A stretch of 64,000 nt of DNA, from positions 2,418,001 through 2,482,000 of the forward strand of contig OZ345367.1 of the NCBI GenBank assembly GCA_977006965.1, in the 5' to 3' direction. Positions 19,642 to 29,788 of the stretch are shown piece after piece; the first letter of the stretch is position 1, and every line of letters begins with the position of its first letter. A model generated the notes under the pieces. The model saw only the letters and a program-made list of their open reading frames with translations, searched no databases and was not told the origin of the DNA. The stretch comes from Phymatolithon calcareum. Its lineage: Eukaryota > Rhodophyta > Florideophyceae > Hapalidiales. Both the position numbers and the translations under genes were made by a program.

Positions 19642-22068
19642 ATGACCGACGAGGGTCCCCGAACTCGCTCTACTCGAGCTTCTCAGCTGCGGGCTAAAGA
19701 GATCGAGGCTCGGTACGGCCGATCAGCCGATACACCCACTTCGGCCCCTGTTCGGCCAGCGTCCGTGCCGCGTGGCGCCCTTGACGACGAAGACGATTCG
19801 TCCATGTGGACGGCCCGCGGCAACTTTGACCCTACGCTCGTTGGGCCGCGATCGGAGCCGGTGGAGACATCTGCCAGTGCGCCGGCCGACCGTCCAGGCC
19901 TGAGGGCATCTCAAGATGCCCCTCGGGGCGATGAAGGCGCCACCGCCCAAGTAAGCTCCATCGTTCCCCGAAATTCAAATCGTGAAGAGTCGGACACCGG
20001 AGTCCCCCGATCGGAGCTGGATGCAGCTCGGGGAAGGATCGGGAAGGCTGAGTCCAATATGGTCGCTCCCGGGAACCCCGAAGACCTGGTGGCCGCGATC
20101 GCGCAGCTTTCTTCCCAAATGAGGGAGCTTCCGTCGACGATCGAAGAGACAGTCAATGCGGCGATCGACGCCAAGCTGCCCGAGGCAATCCAAGGCCGCT
20201 CCGCAGTAATCCAAGAAAATATCATGCAGTCCATGACCTTGGAGCTTGAAGGGCGCCTCGCTGAGCGAACGGCTCATTTCGCCACTCATGACGCAGTCGC
20301 GTCTGTTGACGGGCGGGTTGCCGCCGTAGAGGCCGAACTGGCTGCGTTCAAAGATCAAGTCGAAACACGTCGCCTCTACAAGGCGGAACCGGCGTCTGGG
20401 ATGAGACGCCGTTACACCGATGAAGACCAGAGAACGGTCATTAATGAGCCCAACCCCTTTTCGCTCCAAATGGAGCTCGAGTCGCGTGACGGCTCTCAAA
20501 GCTCGTCGGAGGACTCCTCCTCGTCGGGGTCCGGTTCCCGGTCGGACGGAAGCAGCTCCATAGGGAAGCGCGGCGAATCTATAGACCGTCGGTACCCTCG
20601 CCGGAGGGCGCGTAGTGCTAAGAGAAGGACACATCGAGCCCGCCGAGAAAGGGGCGAGGAGACTAAACGTTCATCGAGGGGCAAAGGCCCCAAGTACCGC
20701 GGCCTCAAGGAGCTCAAGTGCTCTCACGAGAGCTTTAATGAGGCCCTTTCTTATCGGCGCTACCGCCTCTTGAACACCAGCCAACGCTCCGGGGCCAAGG
20801 TTTCGGCCATGATTGGCCAGTTCCAGAGGCTTACACGCCATGCTATGGAGAGCCACACTTTTTCGGGTGAGCGACCCATCGAGGTCCTCCAATTCCTCTC
20901 CGCGTTCAAGACCACGTGTGATGACAATGATATTCCCGAAGGCGCAGCAGTCCGCCTGATGTCGAAATACCTGACCGGAGTGGCCAGGCGACAATTCGAC
21001 TCTTACAACGGCCTTGGCACATCTCGCCTCAAAGGATTCTCGTCGTATCCGGAGGCGGTCCAACACCTTCTCAAGGCGTTTGCGACCGAGGAGGTCATTA
21101 TCGCCGCCGTGGCCGAGTTCGACGGCTTGTCGCAGGGGGACAAAGAGAATGAGCGAGCATTTGGACTACGGGTCCGTGACTCTGCGCGCCAATGCGGAAA
21201 CGTGTTCTCGGAGAACCAGCTAATCACTCGCAGACATCAGGCCGATCATCCTGAGAAAAAAGGCGCTGTGGGGAGGGGTGTCCTTCGACGAGTTCGTCAG
21301 GCGGGCGCAGGCCCTTGGGGACTCACACCGCGCCTTCCTCGGGAAACGCACGCGGCCTGGTCAGGCCATGGCGATCTGGCCCCAAGACGATCCAGCCAAC
21401 TCTCAATCTTACTGCGGAGAGGCCCGTCAGCCAGGGCCCGACCAGCCGGTTTTCGCTCTTGGGCAGACGCCACGACACGATTGCTGCTCCGATGACCCGT
21501 CGGTCGATACTCGTTACGACCAAGTGTTCCCACCGGCTGCCACGAAGCCCATTTGGTCAGTCGAGATCCTAACCCCCCCAGGTTTCGACAACCTCAACGG
21601 AAGGGGGCACCAGACCGTTCACCGGTCGTCGGCGCGCAGGTGCCGTCGGCAACGAAGCCTGCTCGCCCAGGGTGGGTGAATCCTCCACAAGCCCAGGTTG
21701 ACGTTTGCTACTGCTGCCTTGGCATAGGACACCGACGCCCGCATTGCCCCCATCGGGACCGTCCGGCTCAAGACCCGAACTTCGCCGTCCTCCGGGCTGA
21801 GAACTTCAAATTCCTGCAACCGCACCAGCAGCAGGAGATGCGCCGCATAGGCGCTGCACCAATGGTGACCGCGGGGCTAGAGAGGATTGGAGACGTGCTG
21901 GTCGCGAATCTGAACGAGACAGGCCCCATAGTATTCCCACGGCCCATGGGTGCTCCAGGTGGTCTACGGCAAGTACAGCGCTCGGTACAAGGAGTCGCCA
22001 TGGTGGAGAATGAACAAAGGCGTGTACCCTCCGAGAGTTCGGAATCGAACTTCTCCCAGGAAAACTGA
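19642..22068 (+). pseudogene. gag: Gypsy Gag with CCHC zinc knuckle, frameshifted
   Basis: ATG 19642 (MTDEGPRTRSTRASQLRAKE), 12 bases after a weaker in-frame ATG at 19630. A disordered N-terminal region is followed by a coiled segment (MREL..TIEETVNAAIDAKL), a Ser/Arg-rich basic patch (about 20500-20700) and the capsid-like block MSKYLTGVARRQFDSYNGLG...FPSYPEAVQHLLKAF. Near 21240 the open frame moves to +2 (SFDEFVRRAQALGDSH), and near 21600 it returns, carrying CYCCLGIGHRRPHC, a CX2CX4HX4C knuckle that binds RNA. Two single-base-type shifts in opposite directions break the protein. Overlaps the pol frame from 21950, which would need a further frame change as is usual between gag and pol. Confidence 0.85.
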
Positions 22069-24625
22069 TGGGGGGATGCGCCGTGAGCCCTTGAGGCCAC
22101 CGCGCAAGCCCCCGAATGAAGGAGTCTCGACTTCGGTTATCCTGTCCCGGCCATTTGGACTCCCGACCTGGCTGTCCGCCTCGCAGTACCATCTGTCTCA
22201 GGTGTGCTTCCTTTCGGCACATAATTACAAGATAGAGGCCTCCATAGGTCCCGATTCACGGTCCTTACGACCAATACTCACGGTGTTGGACACCGGAGCC
22301 GGCCCTAACTTGGTACGCGCGGACCTCCTTCGACCGGCGGTACTCGCTTTGTGTGACGACAGCCGTGATATCGTCAACTTGGCGTCTGCTTCAAATCACC
22401 GCCTGGATACCATGGGTATTGTGACCTTAACAGTCAAGGTCGCGTCGTACTCCGTGCGACAACTATTCGTTGTCGTACGGCAACTCGGAGCCGATGCCCT
22501 CTTGGGCTGCACGTTCATCGACAGACACGTGAAGCAAGTGCGGCCTCGGGGAAAACTAATCGAGTTGGAGGATGGAACAAGGGTTACGATCAAGCGCCGC
22601 CCCCAAAGGGTCCCAAGCGACCGGTCAACATCAGAGACCCCATTCGTAAGAGACGGTCCCTCGCCGTCTACAAAAGTGCGAGTAGCACGACGAACGGTTA
22701 TTCCGGCCGGGACCGAAGCGACTATTGAGGTAGTATGCGGCGCCTCCGGCACCAGAGTCCTTGCTCCGGCTCCGCATTTGTACTTGAAGAAGCGAGTTAG
22801 TGTGGCCAACGGCCTAGTTGACGTTAAACCGCTCGTGCCTTTTAGGATCTTGGTAGCCAACTTTTCGCCCGCGGATGTGAAACTCGCGAAACACGAAATC
22901 TTGGCTTTGGCGCTACCGGCCCCGACGAAAATATTCACGGTCAATATTGACCCTCGGCAACCGGAACCCGCAGTACCTGTGCGTCCTGGCCTCGCACAGG
23001 CCTTACCTGATGACGAAGCCCAGGCCAGATTCGCGGCACGGTTCCCGGAGTCGCCCGCCGCGCGCGAGCGGGTGACGGTGGATGACGTTAGCTTGGACCA
23101 CCTGTCGGGCGACGAACAAGCCCAAGTCCGCGATATGCTTTGCGAGTTCGAGGACATGTGGCAGGGCCATCTGGGAACCGTGAAGGTCACCGAACACCGA
23201 ATAGATCTTCAGGATGGTGCTCGACCAGTGCGGCTGCCGCCCCACCGCGCGGGGCATAAGGCCCGGGAGGTCGAAAAGACCGAAGTGGAGGAAATGTTGC
23301 GCTTGGATGTCGTCGAGCCCGCAGCGTCGGAGTGGTCCTCCCCGGTTGTCATTGTCCCTAAACCGGAAGGACGGTGGCGCTTCTGCGTGAATTACCGGCG
23401 CCTGAACGCTATGTCCATTAAGGACTCGTATCCTCTGCCGCGTATGGATGAGCGCATCGACTCCCTGGGCGACGCCAAGTTCTTCACGACTCTGGACTGC
23501 AACTGGGGGTTCTGGCAGATTCCCATTCGCGACGAAGACCGCGACAAAACGACATTTACCTGTCAAGGCGGAACCTTCCGATTCAAGAAAATGCCCTTAG
23601 GCCTGACCAACGCCCCGGCCACGTTCCAACGCACCATCGACATAATTCTCGCTCGCTTTAAATGGCAGTCGTGCCTGGTGTACATCGACGACATCATTGT
23701 CTTTTCGTCTTCATTCGACGACCACCTGCGTCACGTCAAGGAGATACTGTGCGCGTTGAAAGCGGCCGGACTGTCACTGAAGCTGAAGAAGTGCACCTTC
23801 TTTGACCGGTCGGTCAACTACTTGGGCCATACAATCCGGCCAGGCCTTCTTGAGGTGGCGAACCGCAACACCGACGCCATCCAAGGGTTCAAAGTCCCGA
23901 CTAGCAAGAGGGAGCTCCGCTCTTTCCTTGGACTTTGCAACGTCTACCAACGTTTCATTCCGAACTTCGCACGTGTAGCAGCGCCGCTCACGGAGCTCTT
24001 AAAGAAGGAGCAGGGGGCCTCGCTCCCCGTGTTTGACGATCGCCGCTTGGCCGCATTTGGCCTCTTGAAGAAAGCATTAGCTTCCCCGCCCGTTCTGCGG
24101 CTGCCCCGTCGAGGTTTGCGCTACTCGGTCGATACAGAAGCCTGCGACCATCAGATTGGCTGTGTGCTCTTTCAAACACACGAAGACGGTAAGCGATACC
24201 CGCTGGGCTTCTGGAGTCGACAGCTCCGACCGGCAGAGAAAAACTACTCTGCGGGCGAGAAGGAATGCCTGGCCATCATATGGGCCGTACAGATCCTCCA
24301 ACCGTACCTCCAACTGGAGGAGTTTGATCTGTTTACCGATCACCAGGCACTCCGCTGGATTTTCAGCCTCGCCGATGGGTCAAATCGCCTCGCACGTTGG
24401 CGCCTCGTTTTGATGGGGCATCGCCTCAAAGTGCATTACAAGAAAGGCGCCGAGAATACGATCGCCGACACCATCTCTCATTTACCCACGTACGGCGATT
24501 GTCCATTAGGACCAGATCTGGACATTCCCTGCCTAGCAGTTGAAACCATGATCGGAAAGGGGCAACATGTGACCCACTTGATCAAGACGACTTCGAATGG
24601 GTGGAGGACTTCTCCGCCTTCGTAG
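21950..24625 (+). CDS. pol: Gypsy Pol, protease-RT-RNase H part
   Basis: A long open frame (891 codons; the first 80 or so overlap gag and may not be native). The aspartic protease has TVLDTGAGPN (DTG at residues 114-116). RT has the entry motif EWSSPVVIVPKPEGRWRFCV, motif LDCNWGFWQIPI, LGLTNAPATFQRT and the catalytic YIDDIIVF (578-581). RNase H has YSVDTEACDHQIGC (Asp 728) and GEKECLAIIWA with the second acid. The ORF ends at 24625 by a shift: the frame that continues the protein (DFEWVEDFSAFVEDL) starts about 24590 and overlaps. All polymerase motifs are intact, so apart from the shift this is a recent copy. Confidence 0.95.
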   Translation: MLQVVYGKYSARYKESPWWRMNKGVYPPRVRNRTSPRKTDGGMRREPLRPPRKPPNEGVSTSVILSRPFGLPTWLSASQYHLSQVCFLSAHNYKIEASIGPDSRSLRPILTVLDTGAGPNLVRADLLRPAVLALCDDSRDIVNLASASNHRLDTMGIVTLTVKVASYSVRQLFVVVRQLGADALLGCTFIDRHVKQVRPRGKLIELEDGTRVTIKRRPQRVPSDRSTSETPFVRDGPSPSTKVRVARRTVIPAGTEATIEVVCGASGTRVLAPAPHLYLKKRVSVANGLVDVKPLVPFRILVANFSPADVKLAKHEILALALPAPTKIFTVNIDPRQPEPAVPVRPGLAQALPDDEAQARFAARFPESPAARERVTVDDVSLDHLSGDEQAQVRDMLCEFEDMWQGHLGTVKVTEHRIDLQDGARPVRLPPHRAGHKAREVEKTEVEEMLRLDVVEPAASEWSSPVVIVPKPEGRWRFCVNYRRLNAMSIKDSYPLPRMDERIDSLGDAKFFTTLDCNWGFWQIPIRDEDRDKTTFTCQGGTFRFKKMPLGLTNAPATFQRTIDIILARFKWQSCLVYIDDIIVFSSSFDDHLRHVKEILCALKAAGLSLKLKKCTFFDRSVNYLGHTIRPGLLEVANRNTDAIQGFKVPTSKRELRSFLGLCNVYQRFIPNFARVAAPLTELLKKEQGASLPVFDDRRLAAFGLLKKALASPPVLRLPRRGLRYSVDTEACDHQIGCVLFQTHEDGKRYPLGFWSRQLRPAEKNYSAGEKECLAIIWAVQILQPYLQLEEFDLFTDHQALRWIFSLADGSNRLARWRLVLMGHRLKVHYKKGAENTIADTISHLPTYGDCPLGPDLDIPCLAVETMIGKGQHVTHLIKTTSNGWRTSPPS

Positions 24626-26262
24626 AAGACTTGGCCCCCCAAGCTTTGCTGGTTGCGACGGTCGTCGAAGCAACGGACCACAGCCCAATCTCGATTGGAG
24701 AGTACATCGAGGCCCAGGCTGCCGACCCCTGGTGCTGCGTACTCGCATCAAAGGTGGACGACGGCCGGTCGGCCAGGTTCAAGCGTGACGACCGCGGCCT
24801 TCTGGTTCGGGTCGCTCCCCTTGACCTTTCACACCAGATCGTTGTTCCCCCGGCTTTGAGGCCCCGGGTGTTGCACTTGGCGCATTACCCGCGGCTTGCG
24901 GGCCATCCGGGCACTACTCGAATGTACCAGACCTTGCGCCGAGAATTCTACTGGCCGTCCATGGCCCTTGACGTTGTACGCACGGTGCGATCATGCACCC
25001 CATGTGCAAAGGAGCGCGTAAAGCTCCGCCGCCACAGTCAGTGGTTGAAGCTGTTCCCCGCATCCCAGCCTTTGGAGTTCGTCTCTATCGACATCCTCGG
25101 TCCGTTCCGCAAGACCAAAGACGGGCACGAGAACTTGTTGGTCATCACGGACCGCTATTCAAAGCTCACGCGAGCAGTCCCGCTCAAGTCCACAACGGCG
25201 CACGCAGTGGCCTCGGCATTTTGTAACCACTGGGTATTTGCTAACGGACCGCCGGTGTACCTTTTGTCGGACAATGGCCAGCAGTTCGCATCCAAACACT
25301 TTCAGGTCGTTTGCCAGACCCTAGGAATTCGGAACCTATTCACTGCGGCTTACCATCCACAGACTAACGGCCAAGCGGAACGATACAATCACACCATACT
25401 CGCGGCCTTGCGCGCGTACGTGACAGAGCACCTTGACGACTGGCATCGCTTTGCAGGCGCGCTGTCGTACGGGTACAATACCCAGATTCATAGCGCCACG
25501 GGGTTCAGTCCCCTTGAACTCACGGTCAGTCGACCACCGGTGCACTTGGCCGTCCAAAACGTGGCCTCATCTGGTGAACCCCACCCTCGCCTGCAACGAG
25601 AGCAATTTTTGGCGCGCCTTAAGGCCCTCATGGCCACTGCGGACAAAAATATCCGTCGCGCCCAAGCACGATACAAAGCCAACTTCGACAAGGCCGTGAG
25701 ACCTTCCGCAGAAGACATCCGCCCCGGAACGTTCATCTTCTTACGGCGTGAGGCCCCCACGAAGGAGGATCCCGAACGGAACAAGCTCGCGTCCCTCGCA
25801 ACTGGGCCCTACCGAGTCGTAAAGACCTCGGCGAAGAACGTCGTCATCATCAACGCATCGGGCGTTGACGACACCGTCTCTCGCGACCGCGTGGTCCTTG
25901 CACCAACTCCGCCCGACGGGCTGCCACTGGTCGCCGACGACCGCACTCTAGAGGAGCGTCGACGTGAGGAGCGCCATCGGGGCGTCGCGGTCAGGGCCCC
26001 ACCAAACGAAGAACCAGAAGCGACGCGGGAGGGAGAGAACTCCGATGGTGACGAGTATGTCATTGACCGCTTGATCGCTTACGATCCCGCCTTAAACCGA
26101 ATACGCTGGTTCGGGTACGGCCCGGAAGACGACACCTGGCAACGTCCGGACAGCCTCCCCTTGCACAAGTTGCGCTCCTTCTTCCGCAAGCGCAAAGGGG
26201 GAATCCCGGAAAAGGTTATCGGTGCCCTTCCAGAGCACCTGCGCGACGCCGCGCGACAGTAA
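24601..26262 (+). CDS. pol: Gypsy integrase with chromodomain
   Basis: Continuation of Pol in another frame. The zinc domain has HLAHYPRLAGHPGTTRMYQT and CTPCAKE (HHCC). The DDE core has Asp164 in SIDILGP, Asp224 in LSDNGQQF and Glu260 in GQAERYN, giving the normal DD35E spacing. The C-terminal region 485-530 reads EYVIDRLIAYD, then IRWFGYGPEDDTWQ, the chromodomain pattern (Y.V..I......Y.V.W.GY..E..TWE) that places the element among chromoviruses and probably targets insertion to marked chromatin. Ends 280 bp before the stop of the convergent antisense ORF. Confidence 0.95.
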   Translation: MEDFSAFVEDLAPQALLVATVVEATDHSPISIGEYIEAQAADPWCCVLASKVDDGRSARFKRDDRGLLVRVAPLDLSHQIVVPPALRPRVLHLAHYPRLAGHPGTTRMYQTLRREFYWPSMALDVVRTVRSCTPCAKERVKLRRHSQWLKLFPASQPLEFVSIDILGPFRKTKDGHENLLVITDRYSKLTRAVPLKSTTAHAVASAFCNHWVFANGPPVYLLSDNGQQFASKHFQVVCQTLGIRNLFTAAYHPQTNGQAERYNHTILAALRAYVTEHLDDWHRFAGALSYGYNTQIHSATGFSPLELTVSRPPVHLAVQNVASSGEPHPRLQREQFLARLKALMATADKNIRRAQARYKANFDKAVRPSAEDIRPGTFIFLRREAPTKEDPERNKLASLATGPYRVVKTSAKNVVIINASGVDDTVSRDRVVLAPTPPDGLPLVADDRTLEERRREERHRGVAVRAPPNEEPEATREGENSDGDEYVIDRLIAYDPALNRIRWFGYGPEDDTWQRPDSLPLHKLRSFFRKRKGGIPEKVIGALPEHLRDAARQ

Positions 26263-26541
26263 CCTGGGCCGCTGTGTCGCGCCCTGGACCACTCCTCGCA
26301 TTCCGGCAGGGACACTATTTGGAGAGCCCGCACTCTTCTTAAGGAGGGGAGGGGTCGGGAATGAGGGGACAGAGGACTTGGACGGAAGAGCCCTTGCGAC
26401 TTCATTGGATCGCCCGCTCATACATGACATCCTGTCTAGGTCTTTGGGCCCTCCTAACATGGACGTACGGGGTCACAAGTATTTCTGGACAAATGGCCTA
26501 AGTCGGCCTGCGTTCTTCAATCAATAGCAAATGGCCTAAAT

Positions 26542-28485
26542 CTAACAGGTGTGGGCAGAAGGGATCCGGTACGGCAGCAGATCGCGCGTGGCCCAATATA
26601 CCAAGCGAAGAGCCTCGATTGCGGCCTCTTTTCCGGCCTGGTCGCGAACATGGGCAGATCCACGCGCGATGTCGGCAACATCTTCGAACAAGGCCCACAC
26701 CACCGTGGCCTCTTCCTCGTCATCGACCCCGTATAGGTCCTTGCACTCCAAGGGAGAAAGACCCATCGCTTTGAACAACTTGTGAATCCTAGAATCCGTG
26801 AACACGCCGACGGCCATGTCAGTCACCTCCCGGCCCACCATGGGCCTCAACTCGTACAGAGGGGTTGGCGAAACAAGAGACACGCCTTGGTCGTCGATGA
26901 TCTCCACGGCCTGAGCGGCCCAACGAGCGGTACGAAGCGCACGATTCACCGCGCTTTCCGGATCCTCGGTCTCGGCGGAAGATGATCGAACGCCCTTGAT
27001 GACCTCCTCGACAGCCGTTCCAGTCGAAACATCGACGAAGTCCAGAGGCCCTTCCGGAGCCGAGTTGGCCCTCGGATGGTGTTGAGCACCGTCATCCTCG
27101 TCGCAAGGCTCCTCGACAGTCACACGGGTGAAGAAGCGGAGCAAGGGTCGCTCAACGGTGAGCATGAAGCCAGATCGACCGGGCTGATACAAGCCAAAGG
27201 CCACCATGGCCGGGGAGGTGGCCTCATCACCATTCTTCTTAGGGACATCTTCGTTGCCATCCCTTGGCCGTTTCGTGCGGCATTCCGATTCGACATTCCC
27301 GCTCGCGCCGCCGGCAGTGGAAGTGGCCTCGGCAGCCACGCGGTCGGCCTTGGCCAAGCCCCGAAGGGCATCGAAGTCATGTCCGTTCCAGGACCTAGGA
27401 CGGGTGACGCGGCCGGAATGTTCTTCGCGGAAGGCGCCGAGGGCGCCGGTGTAAATCTCGCCGCGCAAGGTGGCGTAGCCACCTCCGAGCATGTCTCGCG
27501 GTACGGCGGGGGACCAGGAACGGACATCCCAGGGGACGAAATCCCCGTTGCGGTATATGGGAGCGCCGACGTCGTTGCGCAGAGGCCAAACGGTTCGGGT
27601 GGGATCCACCTTTGACCAATGAATCGTCTCGATCGCGGCGAGAAGGGCCTCAAGTCGACGGCCGGTCGCTATGTCACCGCCAAGAAGGGAAGCACACCCG
27701 ATACGGCGCATGGCGGCCACCAAGGCAGGGGGCAGCCACCAGAGCCGGGCGTTCGGGCCAAGAAGATGGGCCTCCGTCATGATCGCATGCGCAACATTGC
27801 GCACCCACTGCGCGAAGAATGCCGCCCAGAGGCAATGGGCAACTGGGCCCCGACGCCAGGCCGTCTCTTGCTCGCGGTAAGGGCACTTTGCCATCTCCAG
27901 TCCCCAACAGCGCAGCACGGTCGGCATGTCAACGCGAAGCCCGTAGGGCACTTCGAAGCGGTGCCACCCTTCGGGGACGGGGACGTAGTCCCCTGAGCGG
28001 AAACTTCGTTCGGTTAGACAGTCGGCTTCGGTCATCCATTCGAGGAAGAGACCCTGTAGACGGTGACGCCAACGGCGTAAGTCACGAGACACACGCCGGT
28101 CTTTCATAGCCGGGCTCGGCAGCACATCGAGTGCAAACGGAGGAAGACCATCGAGGCAACGGGCGTCGAATTGCCCAAGAGAGAGGCACCACGCCTCGTC
28201 CTTCGAACTTTCATAGAAGCGCTCGGCCCAGCGCACCTCGCCGGCGGTCGGCAAACGGGCAACGTCGGCCTCAACATGCTCGGGGACAGGATGTCCCCTT
28301 CCGAGCTTGGTCGCCCTATCGGACAGGGCCCGGCGCCAACTCCAGCGGCGCGGGTGCCGCCAATCGGCTGCGGAGCCAAGGGCGGGGCCTTCCAAGTTCC
28401 GAGTAACGCGTCGCCGCCATTCCGGCGAGCGTTCGACGTCACATGGCACGTCGACGTTGAGCCGCGATCTAACCCAGCACACCAT
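26542..28485 (-). CDS. Antisense ORF of the Gypsy element, 647 aa, unknown function
   Basis: An uninterrupted frame on the strand opposite gag-pol, in the slot where env or extra genes sit, tail to tail with pol and starting 230 bp inside the 3' LTR. No signal peptide or clear membrane segment. The N-terminal half is Trp- and Arg-rich with spaced motifs (PEWRRRVTRNL, RRWRHRLQGLFLEWM, WWLPPALVAAMRRIG), the middle has a basic patch (ECRTKRPRDGNEDVPKK) and the C-terminal half is acidic (GVDDEEEATVVWALFEDVAD). No family recognised. It is open while gag in the same copy is shifted twice. Some plant Tat-lineage elements (RIRE2, Grande, Retand) carry antisense ORFs in this position, but similarity cannot be judged here. 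High GC raises the chance of long random frames. Confidence 0.6.
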   Translation of the reverse strand: MVCWVRSRLNVDVPCDVERSPEWRRRVTRNLEGPALGSAADWRHPRRWSWRRALSDRATKLGRGHPVPEHVEADVARLPTAGEVRWAERFYESSKDEAWCLSLGQFDARCLDGLPPFALDVLPSPAMKDRRVSRDLRRWRHRLQGLFLEWMTEADCLTERSFRSGDYVPVPEGWHRFEVPYGLRVDMPTVLRCWGLEMAKCPYREQETAWRRGPVAHCLWAAFFAQWVRNVAHAIMTEAHLLGPNARLWWLPPALVAAMRRIGCASLLGGDIATGRRLEALLAAIETIHWSKVDPTRTVWPLRNDVGAPIYRNGDFVPWDVRSWSPAVPRDMLGGGYATLRGEIYTGALGAFREEHSGRVTRPRSWNGHDFDALRGLAKADRVAAEATSTAGGASGNVESECRTKRPRDGNEDVPKKNGDEATSPAMVAFGLYQPGRSGFMLTVERPLLRFFTRVTVEEPCDEDDGAQHHPRANSAPEGPLDFVDVSTGTAVEEVIKGVRSSSAETEDPESAVNRALRTARWAAQAVEIIDDQGVSLVSPTPLYELRPMVGREVTDMAVGVFTDSRIHKLFKAMGLSPLECKDLYGVDDEEEATVVWALFEDVADIARGSAHVRDQAGKEAAIEALRLVYWATRDLLPYRIPSAHTC

Positions 28486-28700
28486 GACGCAGCACGCGTC
28501 TTTTTGGGGAACCGGTGGAAGTCTTCTTCGAGGAGGAACGGTCAGTGCTTGACCTTGACGAACTCGCTCGAAATTTGACCTTTTTCCTGCAATTCTGGCC
28601 TTCTAAAAGGCCTCCTCGGGCGAAATGAACGCCGTTTCGCAGTGAAGGGGTAAGGTCCTTGTCCGTGCTGACTCGTCTGCCTCGCCGAATGCTGCGGCTT

Positions 28701-28714
28701 TAAGGAGGGGAGGG
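28701..28714 (+). other. Polypurine tract
   Basis: TAAGGAGGGGAGGG lies directly against the 3' LTR, as expected for the plus-strand primer of an LTR element. Confidence 0.85.
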
Positions 28715-29207
28715 TGTAGTAGTATGGATGGGTGGCCCTGAGGCCTTGCTTTTCCCCCACCATTACAGCCCACATGGGCTTACACGCTGTGCCCTCGACT
28801 CCGTCGTCCCCTCCGTTTAGGTTTATTTCTAGTATGATATGACCGATTTGGTAATATATGGCGGGCTTTCGGCCGCCGGCCCTCAGTAAAAGGGGCAACC
28901 CGTGTTTGGTCCCGATCGACCGTTTTCAGTTCCAAACTTCGCGGACCTTTCGCCTCAGGGAAGGCCTCGCGTACGACCTCGACTCTACGCCGTCGGTCGA
29001 GCCTCGGTCCTAGGACCCTCGGCCTGTGTCTGCGTACGGACGTTGGTGTCCTCTTGCGATTGGACCCCAAGTCCGTGTGTGTTTTGTTGTTTGCTCTGCC
29101 ACTATCCTCCATCGGGGGAGAGCAATCGCTGGAGCCTTGCACGGCCTCAACGGCCAACCGTTCCCGAACTACTTAGAGGCGTCGATCCGCCGATCTACGC
29201 CACCACA
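28715..29207 (+). repeat. 3' LTR of the Gypsy element
   Basis: 493 bp, TGTAGTAG...CCACCACA; followed by TSD CAGCT. Near-identical to the 5' LTR. Confidence 0.95.
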
Positions 29208-29212
29208 CAGCT

Positions 29213-29255
29213 CACGAAACGCCCACTAGAATCGCGGACGGGAAAACTCAGGATT
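29213..29255 (-). repeat. A-tailed retroposon, 5' portion beyond the Gypsy insertion
   Basis: Continues the sequence of 19023-18937 on minus. The complement ends ...CCGTCCGCGATTCTAG...TTTCGTGAGCTG and matches 38102-38146 (CCGTCCGCCATACTGG...TTTCGTGAGCTG). The copy at 38.1 kb stops here, so the older copy is longer at its 5' end. Confidence 0.8.
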
Positions 29256-29346
29256 CAACGTAATCCTATCTTAGTCCTCTACAAGATTGCTGGTGCTTGG
29301 ACTCGACCGCTTTTTGCTTTGCCTTAACGAATCAATACAGGCCTTC

Positions 29347-29754
29347 TTAGTTCTCCATGCGTTCTGTGAGTGTCTTGCTAAATAGTGAGAGCTCATCTAG
29401 CGCCTTTTCTGCTTCTACTCGTTTTTCTCCTTCTAGTTCGTACCCTGCTAGCGTGCTTTCAAGGGTCTCCATATGCTCTCTGGCTCTTGTGCCGAATTCT
29501 ACGGCCATACTTGTTGTTTACAGCTGTGGGAATCTTCCGCAGGCATACAGCAGTGCGAGTTTTCTGCGCTTCACATTGGGGAACTTGAGTATTGCTGGCA
29601 ATTCACTTGTCTTATCGTATGGAATCTTGCTTTTCCGATTCGATTCCAGGCGGTCTCCTTCCATTGCCAGAAATTTGGATCGGAGTGATTGTGAAGACTG
29701 GTTTGTTCGGATATTTTCCCGAAATACTGATTTATCTGTGTGTTTAACTAGCAC
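29347..29754 (-). pseudogene. Minus-strand ORF upstream of the split retroposon tail
   Basis: Frame from ATG 29754: MLVKHTDKSVFRENIRTNQS...KLALLYACGRFPQL, an in-frame TAA, then the same frame goes on MAVEFGTRAREHMETLESTL and GEKRVEAEKALDELSLFSKT, ending TAA at 29347-29349. The second part is a predicted coiled coil. It lies directly upstream of the retroposon tail on the same strand, so it may be the last coding part of that element (an ORF1-like protein) or of a host gene it captured. No family recognised. Confidence 0.35.
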
Positions 29755-29788
29755 GCGTTGTGAAGTTAGCAGTAAACACTTGGAATAA

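Larger units (their letters stand above)
19024..29207 (+). mobile_element. Ty3/Gypsy chromovirus LTR retrotransposon, 10.18 kb, with antisense ORF
   Basis: Two LTRs (19024-19518, 28715-29207), TSD CAGCT (19019-19023 and 29208-29212), primer-binding-site candidate, gag with zinc knuckle, protease, RT, RNase H, integrase with chromodomain and a polypurine tract: a complete element. The LTRs differ at about a dozen positions over 493 bp (roughly 97.5% identity by eye), so insertion is not ancient. Gag and pol contain frameshifts while a 647-codon antisense ORF between pol and the 3' LTR is open. GC content of the element is clearly higher than its flanks. Confidence 0.97.

Noticed and set aside
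22396-23190. 264-codon minus ORF within the Gypsy pol
   Set aside because: It is the reverse shadow of an intact protease/RT coding region. The same holds for 19975-20634 and 23003-23566.
27076-27615. 179-codon plus ORF opposite the 647-aa ORF
   Set aside because: Shorter and nested within the antisense ORF; GC-rich codons give such shadows. The long minus frame is preferred.
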